Positions 1-9,983 of a DNA stretch of 64,000 nt are shown here, one piece after another (the stretch's first letter is position 1; each line of letters begins with the position of its first letter). The translations under genes were made by a program, and so were the position numbers. Origin of the DNA: Solen grandis. Taxonomy: Eukaryota > Mollusca > Bivalvia > Adapedonta > Solenidae. The stretch is from contig CM037783.1 of assembly GCA_021229015.1 (NCBI GenBank), positions 56,874,169-56,938,168 of the forward strand, in the 5' to 3' direction. Under the pieces are notes generated by a model. The model worked only from the letters and a program-made list of their open reading frames with translations, did no database searches and was not told the DNA's origin.

Positions 1-495
1 AAAAATGCATGATAGTCGTATTAAACAATGTTATGTAATACCTAAATGTAAATCGATACTGTGACATATAATTTTATTGCACAACTGGTGTATAATATAT
101 TCTATATATACAGGTCAAGTGATGGTAATGAGCATTTTTAAATTCAAATATGCAGTGGTGGGTCCAGGAATTCATAGCTGTGTATTATGTGTGTGTGTGG
201 GGGGGGGGGGTACCTTTTGACGACGACTTAATGTCAAAGCCCCCCCACACACACACACACGCGCGCGCACCATCTTTTTTCTTTTTCTGTTGTGTATACA
301 GAGAAAGTTTACATGTAAGCTTTAAGTTAATCAATGTATTGTTCATATTTACATCAATAGATACTTTACAAATATAAGAAGAATGCCGAGCATGTTTATT
401 AACATGAAATTTATCAGACGGTAAACAAATTAATATCTCTTTACAATACATATGTTATAAAACAAAACAATCATATCCTAAAATACCTTTCACAG
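1..495. other. Upstream non-coding stretch, probably intron or 5' flank of the LRAT-like gene
   Basis: No coding signal was seen. The stretch ends with a pyrimidine-containing tract and an AG at 494-495 that looks like a splice acceptor, so the LRAT-like frame downstream may sit in an exon starting at 496. The first 130 bases are AT-rich with nothing recognisable. Confidence 0.5.
189..270. repeat. Paired microsatellites, (GT)n-G run and C run-(CA)n-(CG)n
   Basis: A short GT run followed by about ten G at 189-211 is mirrored about 30 bases later by a C run followed by (AC)n and (GC)n at 241-270. The two tracts are complementary in composition and could pair as a hairpin. Such tracts are prone to length change and sequencing error. 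Confidence 0.8.
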
Positions 496-600
496 ATAAT
501 GGACACACTGAAGATCAAGAGACAGGGATCCTAGCTAAATCAGACGGTTTGAGAATCAAAACCATCCCTCAATCTGGAAAAGCTAGATGAAGAAATTGAA

Positions 601-1692
601 ATGGATAAATGGATGCCCAACAATCAGGAAATGGATAGTGAGGAATATGAACGTTTAAAAGAAACTATGGAAAACCTCAATGAATGTGGCATTACAGTAG
701 GTTTCGAATCATTAATAGACAAAAATTCAGCATTCCAGGTAAAGAGCAATCGCACAAAAATAAATCAGAATGAGTTGCATAAAATAATGAAAGGTGATCA
801 CATCGGTTTTCATCGACCCCGCATCATATGGCACCATATAATTGTTACTGATGTGGATGAAAAAAACAATCGTTTGCAAGTAATACATTATGCAAAAATG
901 GGTTACTGTTTTCAGATTGTTCAAGAGTGGATTAGTGTAGAGGACCAAGAGGGTGATCTTTTTTTATTTAATTATAATAGGGAAGTCTTAAAAATGAATC
1001 CCCCAGACGTTGTTTTGCGGAGGGCGAATGAGTTATTAGGCTCAAAGGAATACAGGTTACTTGAGAACAATTGTGAACATTTTGCAAGTTATTGCAAGAC
1101 AGGGGATTCATACAGCTACCAAGTTCGTTGGATGAATAGAAAGGTCAAAGAGTCATTGTGGACAGGTCCTTTCTTAACCATTGGTAACGTAGTAACTGCT
1201 ATGGTAGGAACCGAATACTGGTACATTTTATTCGGCGCGGTTTTACTGGAAGCAGTCCACTGTGCATATGACATACATCGTCAGAATAAAGCCAGGAAAT
1301 GTAAAAGAATGACAGAAAGAGATTTCAAAGTAAGTGTCACGCAGCGAGTGGTGGAGGCTGTATGTGGCGCTTTTTTTGCTATAGTCGGTCATCTTTTAGT
1401 TGTTAATGAGCGCGCACAGAACACCCTACAGTGGATATTGGGACAAGTACTGAGTGTTGCACCATGGATCATTGAATTTGTTGTGAGCTTCCTACTACAG
1501 ATCCTTGGCATCATACTATGGATAGCGCGCCTGTTATTGAGTGTCGCACCATCGTTAATCGGATCTGCAGTAACCTCCTTACTATGGGTAGCTGAAGTAA
1601 CACTGAGCATCATACTAGGGACAGCTGGCGCTTTTGCGGGGAAGGCATTTGGTTCTATGGTAGGAGGGTTGATTGGCGAGCGGTTATGGTAA
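601..1692 (+). CDS. LRAT-domain (NlpC/P60 superfamily) protein with hydrophobic C-terminal repeats
   Basis: A 363-residue frame with no intron. Residues about 60-175 look like an LRAT domain: KGDHIGF at 64-70, a His pair in WHHIIV at 77-82, a further His in IHYA near 96, and NNCEHF at 156-161 with Cys158 as the expected nucleophile. Members of this family are thiol acyltransferases or phospholipases acting on membrane lipids. Residues about 188-225 and 250-268 are hydrophobic and probably membrane-spanning. Residues about 276-340 repeat a hydrophobic unit in which LSVAP recurs 29 residues apart (284 and 313), and a Gly/Ala-rich tail follows. This suggests a membrane-anchored enzyme. The ATG at 601 is the first in the frame. 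A 12-codon upstream frame (499-534) precedes it, after a possible splice acceptor at 494-495. The substrate cannot be read from sequence. The domain call is fairly firm; the membrane topology is inferred. Confidence 0.85.
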   Translation: MDKWMPNNQEMDSEEYERLKETMENLNECGITVGFESLIDKNSAFQVKSNRTKINQNELHKIMKGDHIGFHRPRIIWHHIIVTDVDEKNNRLQVIHYAKMGYCFQIVQEWISVEDQEGDLFLFNYNREVLKMNPPDVVLRRANELLGSKEYRLLENNCEHFASYCKTGDSYSYQVRWMNRKVKESLWTGPFLTIGNVVTAMVGTEYWYILFGAVLLEAVHCAYDIHRQNKARKCKRMTERDFKVSVTQRVVEAVCGAFFAIVGHLLVVNERAQNTLQWILGQVLSVAPWIIEFVVSFLLQILGIILWIARLLLSVAPSLIGSAVTSLLWVAEVTLSIILGTAGAFAGKAFGSMVGGLIGERLW

Positions 1693-1868
1693 CGAGATCT
1701 AGGCCTTAGACCTAGTTTGGCAGACACTGGTTACATTGTTGAGTTATATGCTCATACAATAGTAACTGTTATGATCAATACGTTTCATACTGTCAAAGCA
1801 AATAAGGAGTTGATAGGCATAACGCGTAAGAAGTCTCTTTAATGTACCTTAACATCACAAACTTCCTT

Positions 1869-1874
1869 AATAAA
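1869..1874 (+). other. Candidate polyadenylation signal AATAAA for the LRAT-like gene
   Basis: A canonical AATAAA lies about 175 bases after the stop codon on the same strand. It is the first one found after the stop and gives a plausible short 3' UTR. No transcript evidence is available. Confidence 0.4.
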
Positions 1875-4265
1875 CACACATAACATTAACAATGACACTT
1901 TGCTGCTGACTACTTTTAGAGACACTTAATGTGTTGTTGTTGTTGTTGTTGAGGGATTGTTCATTTTAGTGTAATTATCATTTATATCAATATTATTTAT
2001 TATTATCGTTAATCCATTTATGTGTATTTACGTTCCAGTACATTCAGCAAGGGGTGGTTACTTAATCATTTTGCTTTCGTTGTTACTTTTTTCTCTCCCA
2101 TCTTTCTCTCTTGAATGAGATGTTGACCTAAATGAAGTATTCAGAAAAGTGTCATTTGTAGATTCAATTTATTTACATATTTTCATAATTAATGCTTTGA
2201 TCGTACAACTTTTGCTTAGCGAGTTCGTCTTGTATTTTTATAAAATAGTTTGTTTTTTTCTGAAATAAGAATAGAATACTTTTCACTTATATATCTTCTT
2301 TGTCATCACTGTTTTTAATGCTGACACCTTAGGTACTTTGATTAGGCGTAATAAAAAAAGTTACTTGTTTCTACTAACCCGACCGACCTATTTTTTTTAT
2401 TTTTGTTTTTTATGTTTATATTTTGTACCGACCTTAAACTTTTTTCCGTAGCAAAAATTACGGTTGCAAAATGCTGTTTTTTGTCAATTCAATTCCCTTT
2501 AAAATTAGAAAAAAGGTTAAAAATAAAAAATAAAGGTTTAGCCCACCTACCGACCATATTTTTTTCGGAGATTTAAGTGGAAACAAACAACTTCTCTTCT
2601 TCTTTTTTTGCCTTATTTATTTGGTCATCTGGCGGCATAATGATTTTTCTTTATCCATTTTTTTAAAGTTTTGATATGCCAGTGACTCTTCCCACTGAGG
2701 CGTGATTTACGTATTTTTTTAGTCTGTTATCTGTTTGATTTTAATAATAAAAAGATAATTCCGTTGGTTACTTTCCCCCTCTGCAGAAGTCTGTCAGGAC
2801 AGTTGTTGCATACTATTGGTTTAAATCGTTTTTGATATATACAGAATGTTGTATGTTATGAACTCTAAAGTCTGTGTTGAAATATTATTCTCAACAACAC
2901 AGAAAGTCGTGTGTATTATACAATTTTTAGAGTAACGACGGACGAAGGTCATTTCTGAATTTCACTGGGTACCAGTAGTGCGATGGACCTCTATTAAGGT
3001 ACTCCGAGTCCATTAAGCTCCGAGTCCATTAAAACATGCTTATTTGTTCAATTGTACAAGCCATTTATGTATGTTTTTCACTGAATTAATCAACTATGTA
3101 ATATATACATATTTTCTTAAAGAGTGTGTGTGTTGGGGGGGGGGGATACATAGCCGACCATTATTTTTATTAAACATGGAATATTAGTAACGAATTAACT
3201 GAAAGTGTTCCTTTATTATTCAACTAATAATTTGTGCTAGTTAGTGGACATACTGTCCGTATAATATATGTAATTAGTTATAGGTATAACTAGTATTTTC
3301 ATATCCGTGTGTAGCTTATTTTGTGATACTTATTTTCGTCATACCCAGTCTCGGTGTGAATAGAGGGAAATCGAGCATTTCTATTGTCCGTGCATTTCGT
3401 CCCCTTTAATCCTACTCAAAGGTGAAAGGGGAATAATTGTAGTAGGATTGTGCTGCATAAGAAGTTAGTATATCCCGTTTTTAAAAAAAGTAAATTTCTG
3501 CATTACACAACATCTTTTATGCGATATTGTTCAACGAATTTTGATTTATTTCAAAGGGTATATTTTTTATTAATATATTTACATGTATTCTGACACTGCA
3601 AACAAATCCAACAACATTTTTAACATGAAAACCTTGACCTCATTAAATTCCAGATTGCCCCATTGTAGAGTTGTTACGTTATTCGGGGCTTTTAATTTTT
3701 ATAAGAAAGATTTGTACTAAACATAATTGTTATTGTTGAATTTATTCAATGTTACTAAGTTAACTAAATTAAAGGTGATTATTGACTAAAAATTGTATTG
3801 TAAGATTATTTCGATATATTTTTGTTGTTGTTGTTGTTGTGTTTAACTTATTTCTTTCCAATAAAAAACATTTTTTAAACAGTATTTAAGCCCATGGCTC
3901 CTGGATTGATCAGTACTTAGCGCCTGATAAGGCTCACCAGCAGGGATTGGAGACATATCCTCTGAACCTGTAAGTCAGTGAATACGTAAGGTCAATATCT
4001 AGAGGTAGTTTGCAGTTGCTTAGGACACCTATTTTAATTTAGATATTTCCAAAGCTATGTATCGGTAGATAGCCAAATTTGAATCGTTTGTACCTAACAT
4101 GAACACAGCTATTAGATATTTTGGTTCTTGAATAAACACATGTTTTCCATATGGTTGCCATTGAAATTGCGGCTGTTACGCAGTGTAAGTTCATTAATCG
4201 TAACTACTTGGCAGCGGTATAGTACTGTCGTGAAGGCATTATCACTTCATACTTCTCACTGCTTC
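1875..4265. other. Non-coding intergenic stretch with one inverted-repeat element
   Basis: No host coding exon was recognised. It holds (TTG)n runs near 1935 and 3822, a 15-base direct duplication (CTCCGAGTCCATTAA) near 3001-3032, a G run near 3134, and the small element described at 2344-2613. The rest is AT-rich with nothing supported. Confidence 0.5.
2344..2613. mobile_element. Possible small inverted-repeat element with GACCGACC motifs
   Basis: The left end begins AGGCGTAATAAAAAAAG and runs into TTGTTTCTACT. The reverse complement of the right end begins AGGCAAAAAAAG and runs into TTGTTTCCACT, so imperfect ends of about 35 bases face each other. Inside are repeated ACCGACC blocks (near 2390, 2428 and 2552). 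The element at 30792-30995 has the same layout (AGGC, an A run, a TTTC/TTTG block, then CCCAACCCTACC), so the two may belong to one family. No clear target-site duplication was seen. Confidence 0.4.
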
Positions 4266-4273
4266 ACTGGTTC

Positions 4274-4435
4274 ACAGGGACTTGCTCCTGTATGTTGTTT
4301 GTTGTTGTTGTTTTTTTTTGTTAAAAAATCCTAATGTCGATTTAAAAAATGGATTTAGGAGGACAGTAGGATTTAAAAAAAAAAAAAAAAACAATATTTT
4401 TTTTTTTTAAAAACATGCAGGAGCAAGTCCCTTTG
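4274..4435. mobile_element. hAT-like miniature element, 162 bp, with 8-bp target duplication
   Basis: Near-perfect terminal inverted repeats: the left end has AGGGACTTGCTCCTGTATGT and the reverse complement of the right end has AGGGACTTGCTCCTGCATGT. The element is flanked on both sides by ACTGGTTC (4266-4273 and 4436-4443), an exact 8-bp duplication. An 8-bp duplication with CAGGG-like ends is typical of the hAT superfamily. The interior is T/A runs plus small repeats of a GGATTTA-like motif and has no coding capacity, so movement would depend on a transposase made elsewhere. Confidence 0.75.
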
Positions 4436-4443
4436 ACTGGTTC

Positions 4444-6104
4444 GGGATTTTAGGACCTGACATCATGATGATTTTCAACACTGCGAATATAAAAATCAGT
4501 AGATATTATAACCTCTTTTTGAATATTTTCTTTTTCTACTTTTTCTTTGCTCTATTATAAACGTTATGTTGAAAAGATGCTGTTCTTGAGGTTCAAATAA
4601 ATTCTTTGGTGGTACAAAATATAAGGTATTGGGTGTTAATGCATAATGGTCGACTAACCAGTTTTATAATAATGACAGAACTGCTGTTGTGCTGCATGCT
4701 TTTCAGCAGCATTGCATGAACACTTTGTTTGTACCTACATGGAAAATCTAATTTATGTTAGTGCCAGATATTGTATAAGTGCCAGATATTGTATGTTGAG
4801 AGTGTAGTGTTTTCACCATTCTACCAAGAAAAATATCTTGGTTGTTTGTAGTTCATAAAAAACACATAGATACTGTTTTCAGTTCAGTCGGTATGAGCTA
4901 TGCAGTTTGTAGTCTTAACTGTAATATTTGGCTTCAAAACGAAATAAATTTACGAGCCTAACGTTGACGATATGTATCTGTGTTAAACCCTTCAGTTCCC
5001 CTACAGCCCTGGGTGTGGATGGCGTCTAATGATGCCGGATGTTCAGCTCCTTGTAAAGGAGCACAACTGTAAACCAGTATTACGAGGCGCCGTTGTCCAA
5101 TGGTAACGTACTTGACTGAGAATCCGATGGTTGGCGTTTATAGCCGGTTTCGGGCAAAATTTGCACATAACCTTTAAAGGCGCAAAGCAGCCATAATAGT
5201 CGTACTCGGGGGACCGTCGAGAGTGAATTCATCGATATGCTGAAGCTATAAGCACCCTCATAACCATAGTCCGTATCTTGCCACTGGATGGAAGTACTTC
5301 TATGTAACTTTGACACGTTGAAAACATTCAAAAATAAAAAATGTTTTTCAGGCTGTATCAAATTTGGGGGAGATTTAGCTTTGGAGCCTATTAGAAATGG
5401 CAAATTTCTCATCGTTGGATACCCACGGCTGACTTATTTCGTGTCACTACATGGTCTATCTATCAGCCGCGGGTATTCGAAGATGGCAATTTCTGAACCT
5501 ACGGTAGAAAGATGCATATATGATTGTGTTTCAAATTTCATAAATGCAATCTAAAAATGGAGAATGTCACTTTTTCGGTTTTAAGGGGAGGTAACTCATG
5601 AGAACAAAATTAAGAGGGAAACAATTTTGCTCAATATATTTCCATTGTTTGACATTGTAAAATTATATGCACGACTTTGATGGAACTGATGGCTATCATT
5701 TAGTTAAAACGTACTAACGTGTGTACTTTTTGTCTGGGTGGGATATTCTTGTATGATTCATTGATTGATTGATTTTTTTATTGATTAAATAATTAAAACT
5801 AGCCAAACTATTTCCTTAAGATGTTGTGAACATAAGAATCGTTCTGCTGCATAAACTTGGTTTAGCAATTTGTTGACACAATGCATATTTACACAATGGT
5901 CGTTTATATATACACACATAGAGAATTTGAATAAAACTGTGCATGTTGTTGATAGATATCGAAATAAATTTTGAAACTGCATGAACGGAACCCTAATATA
6001 TTGTGGAATTAGTATTTGGTTCAATATTTATGCAAACAAATTAAATGAATACATGACAAATATAAATGCCATTTAGAAGCTATAAGATCTACCTTTTGTC
6101 CATA
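4444..6104. other. Non-coding stretch, mostly unassigned
   Basis: No gene is supported. Open frames on both strands around 5080-5554 overlap each other and match no recognised family. The one structured item is the weak tRNA-like segment at 5088-5160. Confidence 0.45.
5088..5160 (+). repeat. Weak tRNA-like segment, possibly the head of an old SINE
   Basis: A box-A-like block (TGTCCAATGGTAAC) follows GGCGCCGT, and about 40 bases later comes a degenerate box B region. The arrangement resembles the promoter half of tRNA-derived SINEs, but the T-arm does not pair well and no target duplication or SINE tail was found. Low confidence. Confidence 0.25.
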
Positions 6105-6108
6105 GTGT

Positions 6109-6260
6109 ATTTGTTTGCTCGTGTTTAACGTCCCACCGGACATGCGACAGATTAAGTGCTGCCACGCTCAGCGATATTACGCCGTAGAAATGTGGCATGG
6201 TACAACACCCAGTCGCATTATCCTGACACCGGGCCAACCAGTCCTGAAACTACCCTAAAT
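6109..6260 (-). mobile_element. Fragment of tRNA-derived SINE, family B
   Basis: On the minus strand it ends in the family tail (reverse complement of GTGTTTAACGTCCCACCGG). It shares with the copies at 24877-25210, 25252-25514 and 37778-38047 the blocks around GCCACGCTCAGC, ACACCCAGTCGCATTATCCT and GGGCCAACCAGTCCTGAA. The tRNA-like head is missing, so the copy is 5'-truncated, and no target duplication was recovered. Confidence 0.65.
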
Positions 6261-6352
6261 ACTGTTGCGTTTAAAGGAATTACTGTTGTCATTAAAAATC
6301 CGTAACCAAAAATCGTCAAACGAAACATATTTGCCAAACGAATATCAAAAAT

Positions 6353-6356
<4 letters not shown>

Positions 6357-6421
<65 letters not shown>
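6357..6421. repeat. Compound microsatellite (AT)n(GT)n between inverted arms
   Basis: About 30 bases of AT repeat run directly into about 35 bases of GT repeat. The tract is bracketed by ATATCAAAAATCGGC at 6342-6356 and its near reverse complement (GCCGATTTTGATAT) at about 6424-6438, so the whole segment can fold back. Confidence 0.9.
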
Positions 6422-6422
<1 letters not shown>

Positions 6423-6439
6423 CGCCGATTTTGATATAT

Positions 6440-8647
6440 ATATTTATATTGGTGTGCATTTGCCATTCAATCAGCTATTTGAGGACAATAATATTTTTTA
6501 AGTTTCACACATATCTTAACCTTGCTATATTAACCACTGTAACCAGATAACAAATCATGGGTTCCAGTAAGAAATCTGAAATATAAAGTACGATACTACA
6601 ATAAGCACAAGTACATTTACTATTCATATCATAGTTTGGTTCGGTTTGTATACAAATTTATTACGTTTTCTTATCAACTTAATTCACCATATAGTTCGGA
6701 AATATAAAAAATGGCCATAACCTTTTCAGCAGTTTGGAACAATAATTGGCGAAAACAAATTTCTAATAATTTAAAACGTCTTACACACATAATTAGCTAT
6801 CATATCGTGCCAACAGTTCAGATAAAGTTGCTTCACTACATTACTACATGTTTAAAACACATTGATGAAGGTTTTCCATATGAAGTATTTGTAATATGCC
6901 TAGTAAATCATGATGTGTGATAGATACTGCTCAATATAATACGAAAAGTGTAAGGTTTGGTTGTCTTTGCCCTTAAATGAGGGGAGAGAGAGAAATACGC
7001 AAACACACTGTAGTCTAGTCAGGATGCGGAATCAAGACATGTGTTTCACAAATTAAACACCTGAGAATTTTCTCTTTTCAGATATATGAGAATCTACAAA
7101 CCCCAAAAATGTGTACAAACAAAAAGAAAAGAAACTTTCCATATACGGGATTATTACCAAGTTCTCACCAAAAAAATGGCATTTGATTTCTCCAAAATTT
7201 CAAAATTGTGGTAATAAAGAGTCTGTTTTAGCTAAAGAGAATCTCAGTGAATCTGAAGCCCGGTGTTTTGTCACGTTTAATTCTTTATTTCAGACATTGA
7301 ATGATCAATCCGCACAATCCATATTTCTCCAGCACTAAGTATTTGATTGGCCTCTGACTAAACAGCTTACAATAATAATTTCTGATCCGGTGTCAAGCCA
7401 AAACACCGAGACGTCTCCGTTATTGTGAAATTTGCTTCGTACCATTATGGAAGGCTTTCTCTGTACAGCAGGTGGGGAACACTAAATGAGTATTGTCTTT
7501 AAAATAATTAGCATCAAAATATAATTAACTGCTATATTATTCAAGTATTATTTGTATAACGACGTACGTATGTAAATAAAATATATGTTCTGTTCTGCTA
7601 ATACATTTTAATGGTCATATGAATGCATAATTAAATTGTTGTTTGTTTTAAATTTTTGTAATAACTTCCTTTTGTAATTTTTATTAGCATGTTATATTGC
7701 TAAACATGCTTACTGTACAAAAAGATGAGCATTTAGCATATAAAACTAATATTAAATAAAAAAAGCATACATGACGGATCTTTAATACCAGTGTAATTGC
7801 AATAATAAACGCAATTTTATTCTGCTCTTGCATAATTATAAATAGATACATTTTAACAAATAGAAAAAGTTGTTAATGAGTTTTATAGATTAATTATGCT
7901 CATAATTTGCAGGGAAAATGCACAGAATACAGAGTTCCCATGTGATGTCATTGGCACTGATAAGACACTTTTGACAGGGTTAAACTAATGCAGGCCAAAA
8001 TCTGAGAATATTTGCTGTTTTTAAATCACCAATGTGCTCTTATTTTTCATTCTTACTAAAATGTATGTCACCTTGAACAGCTTCAATTAATCAGTTAGTA
8101 ACCCCAAGCATTACACTGTTTCTTTTGTTTAAGGATGAACGCATATGTTTTTTCTTTAATGTGTGTTAATGATATTTTTGCATATATCCTACATATATAT
8201 ACTATGTACTGGAAATATTTCATTTAAAAAAAATGAATTTCAAGAGCTTTTAATGGTGTTTATTTTTTTAATGAACATTAAAGTAAATGAAATTTCTGCT
8301 CCTATAAAATTCATATAAGAACCCCTTGAAATTACCAATCAAAATGGCCGCCAATAGTAGGGGTATTTACTGGTGTGGAAACTATGTGTTGAGGACGCGT
8401 GTGACAGAATACAGAATATATTAAATTAATCGAATAAAAATAGTTTGAGTTATATTGTACAATGTTTTAGTTTTTTTAACATGATGGTAGGCTGATTTAC
8501 GAGAATAATAATATGCAATACTAGCCTACTTAAAAAAATTATAATTATAAAGAATCCTTTATTTACACATGTAGATTTTTTTTGTTACATTTAATTTTAA
8601 TTATATAAACGAATGTGTCATAAATCAGTATAATACCAAATTTCCAG
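6440..8647. other. Non-coding stretch upstream of the LamG/PAN exons
   Basis: No exon could be identified. The downstream gene needs at least one 5' exon supplying a start codon and probably a signal peptide. It may lie here or further upstream, but nothing convincing was found. Confidence 0.4.
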
Positions 8648-9983
8648 TTATTACGTTGACGATATTGGCGTCACAGACCCTGGCGTCGTTAAAGCCGTCC
8701 CACGTCTGGCCGCTGGGGAACATGTCTTTGTATATTGACGTCATGGGTTCCAACAACGTCAGCAGTGACGCTACAAAGAACTGCTTCTCATTCGTCGATG
8801 GCCCAAATGATCTGCCATACTCTGTTCTTGACGTCGAGGAGCAACCGGAGATGTGCTATGACGTCAGGCTGAATGGAAATAAGCCATTGCAGGACCTGAC
8901 CATTTCCATGTATGTGTATGCGGACAATGACATGATGGACATCAGTGGAACTATCTTGCACTACCAGGACGACGAGCGTGAAATCATGAGGATTCGGACC
9001 CTGGCTAACACGTTCCTGGTCTCTTTCAGGGATGAGTACGGAATGAGTGCGGGAACCATGTATGTCGTCAATCTACTGACGCCATTCGCATGGAACCACA
9101 TTGTGGTATCACGTGACTATTCAACCGGACGGATTGTTGTTTATAAGGATGGGGTAGAAGTATACAATGAAGATGATGAATTCTCGGATATCATAAGTTT
9201 CCCTAGCAACGGAAAACTGCGAATTGGGAAATCGCAAGACCCAGATGACGAGGCGTTATTTGAAGGAAACTTTGCGTGCGTGCAGATGTATGAAAAGGTG
9301 GTGGAAGCTAAACAGCTGGAACAGTTGAAGACAAACTGTCTTCCAGAAAACTGGAATCTTCAGCCTCAATGTAAGTAAAAATATTGATTTTTTTTCCTAA
9401 ATGATTTACACTATATTTGACATATAACTAAGGAAATCTATTATTGAATTAGATCTATACTGCTTTAAATCAAATACATCCTTTGCAAACAATGAAATTG
9501 CATAAAAATATTATAATTGTTCTTTTCTGACTCTTTGTTTGCTCTTTCTATCAAGTTGTTTATCTTTTAACAGTGTACTTCGAAGAAAGACACGGCAAAC
9601 AGTGTGAGACTGATGCCCCGAAACCTACTCCACCACCCGAGGTGGTTGGTCCTCTCGTCACTTTGACAACCCTTTCCAGAGGGACTTTGTGGAATGCGTT
9701 CCTGGAACACCACGGTCTCTCAGACAGCGGCCGGTCGAGTGGTTATATGAACCGGAAATATATGGACAAAGTTCCAGTTGTAAGTGACGATTTGATTGGC
9801 AGTTTCAATGCGACTGATGACAAGATTTGTGCCCGGCTCTGCATGAGGATTGATGGGTGTAAGTCGTTGTCAGTTGGCCCTAGTGAGTTCTCTACATTTT
9901 GGAAAGAGTGCAACATATACGAAGATGTTCCGATCGATTTCTCAGATAAACCGGGTTCCAAATTTTATGTATTTGTAAGGTAA
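8648..9983 (+). CDS. LamG/ConA-like plus PAN-like domain protein, two 3' exons (5' end missing)
   Basis: Exon 8648-9370 follows an acceptor AG at 8646-8647 and ends at a GT donor (GTAAGT, 9371). Exon 9574-9983 follows an AG at 9572-9573 and ends with TAA. The joined frame is open. The first exon encodes about 240 residues resembling a laminin-G/concanavalin-type beta sandwich: TISMYVYAD, FAWNHIVVSRD, GRIVVYKDGVEV, GKLRIGKS and a terminal block with Cys in FACVQMY. The second exon gives a Pro/Thr-rich linker (KPTPPPEVVGP) and then a Cys-spaced segment, ICARLCMRIDGC and WKECNIY, that looks like a PAN/apple fold. Such domains bind glycans or proteins, and these proteins are usually secreted or on the cell surface. 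No start codon or signal peptide is visible, so at least one upstream exon is missing. Function beyond ligand binding is unknown. Confidence 0.75.

Noticed and set aside
5080..5554. Overlapping open frames on both strands
   Set aside because: They cover each other, match no family and show no splice or promoter context.
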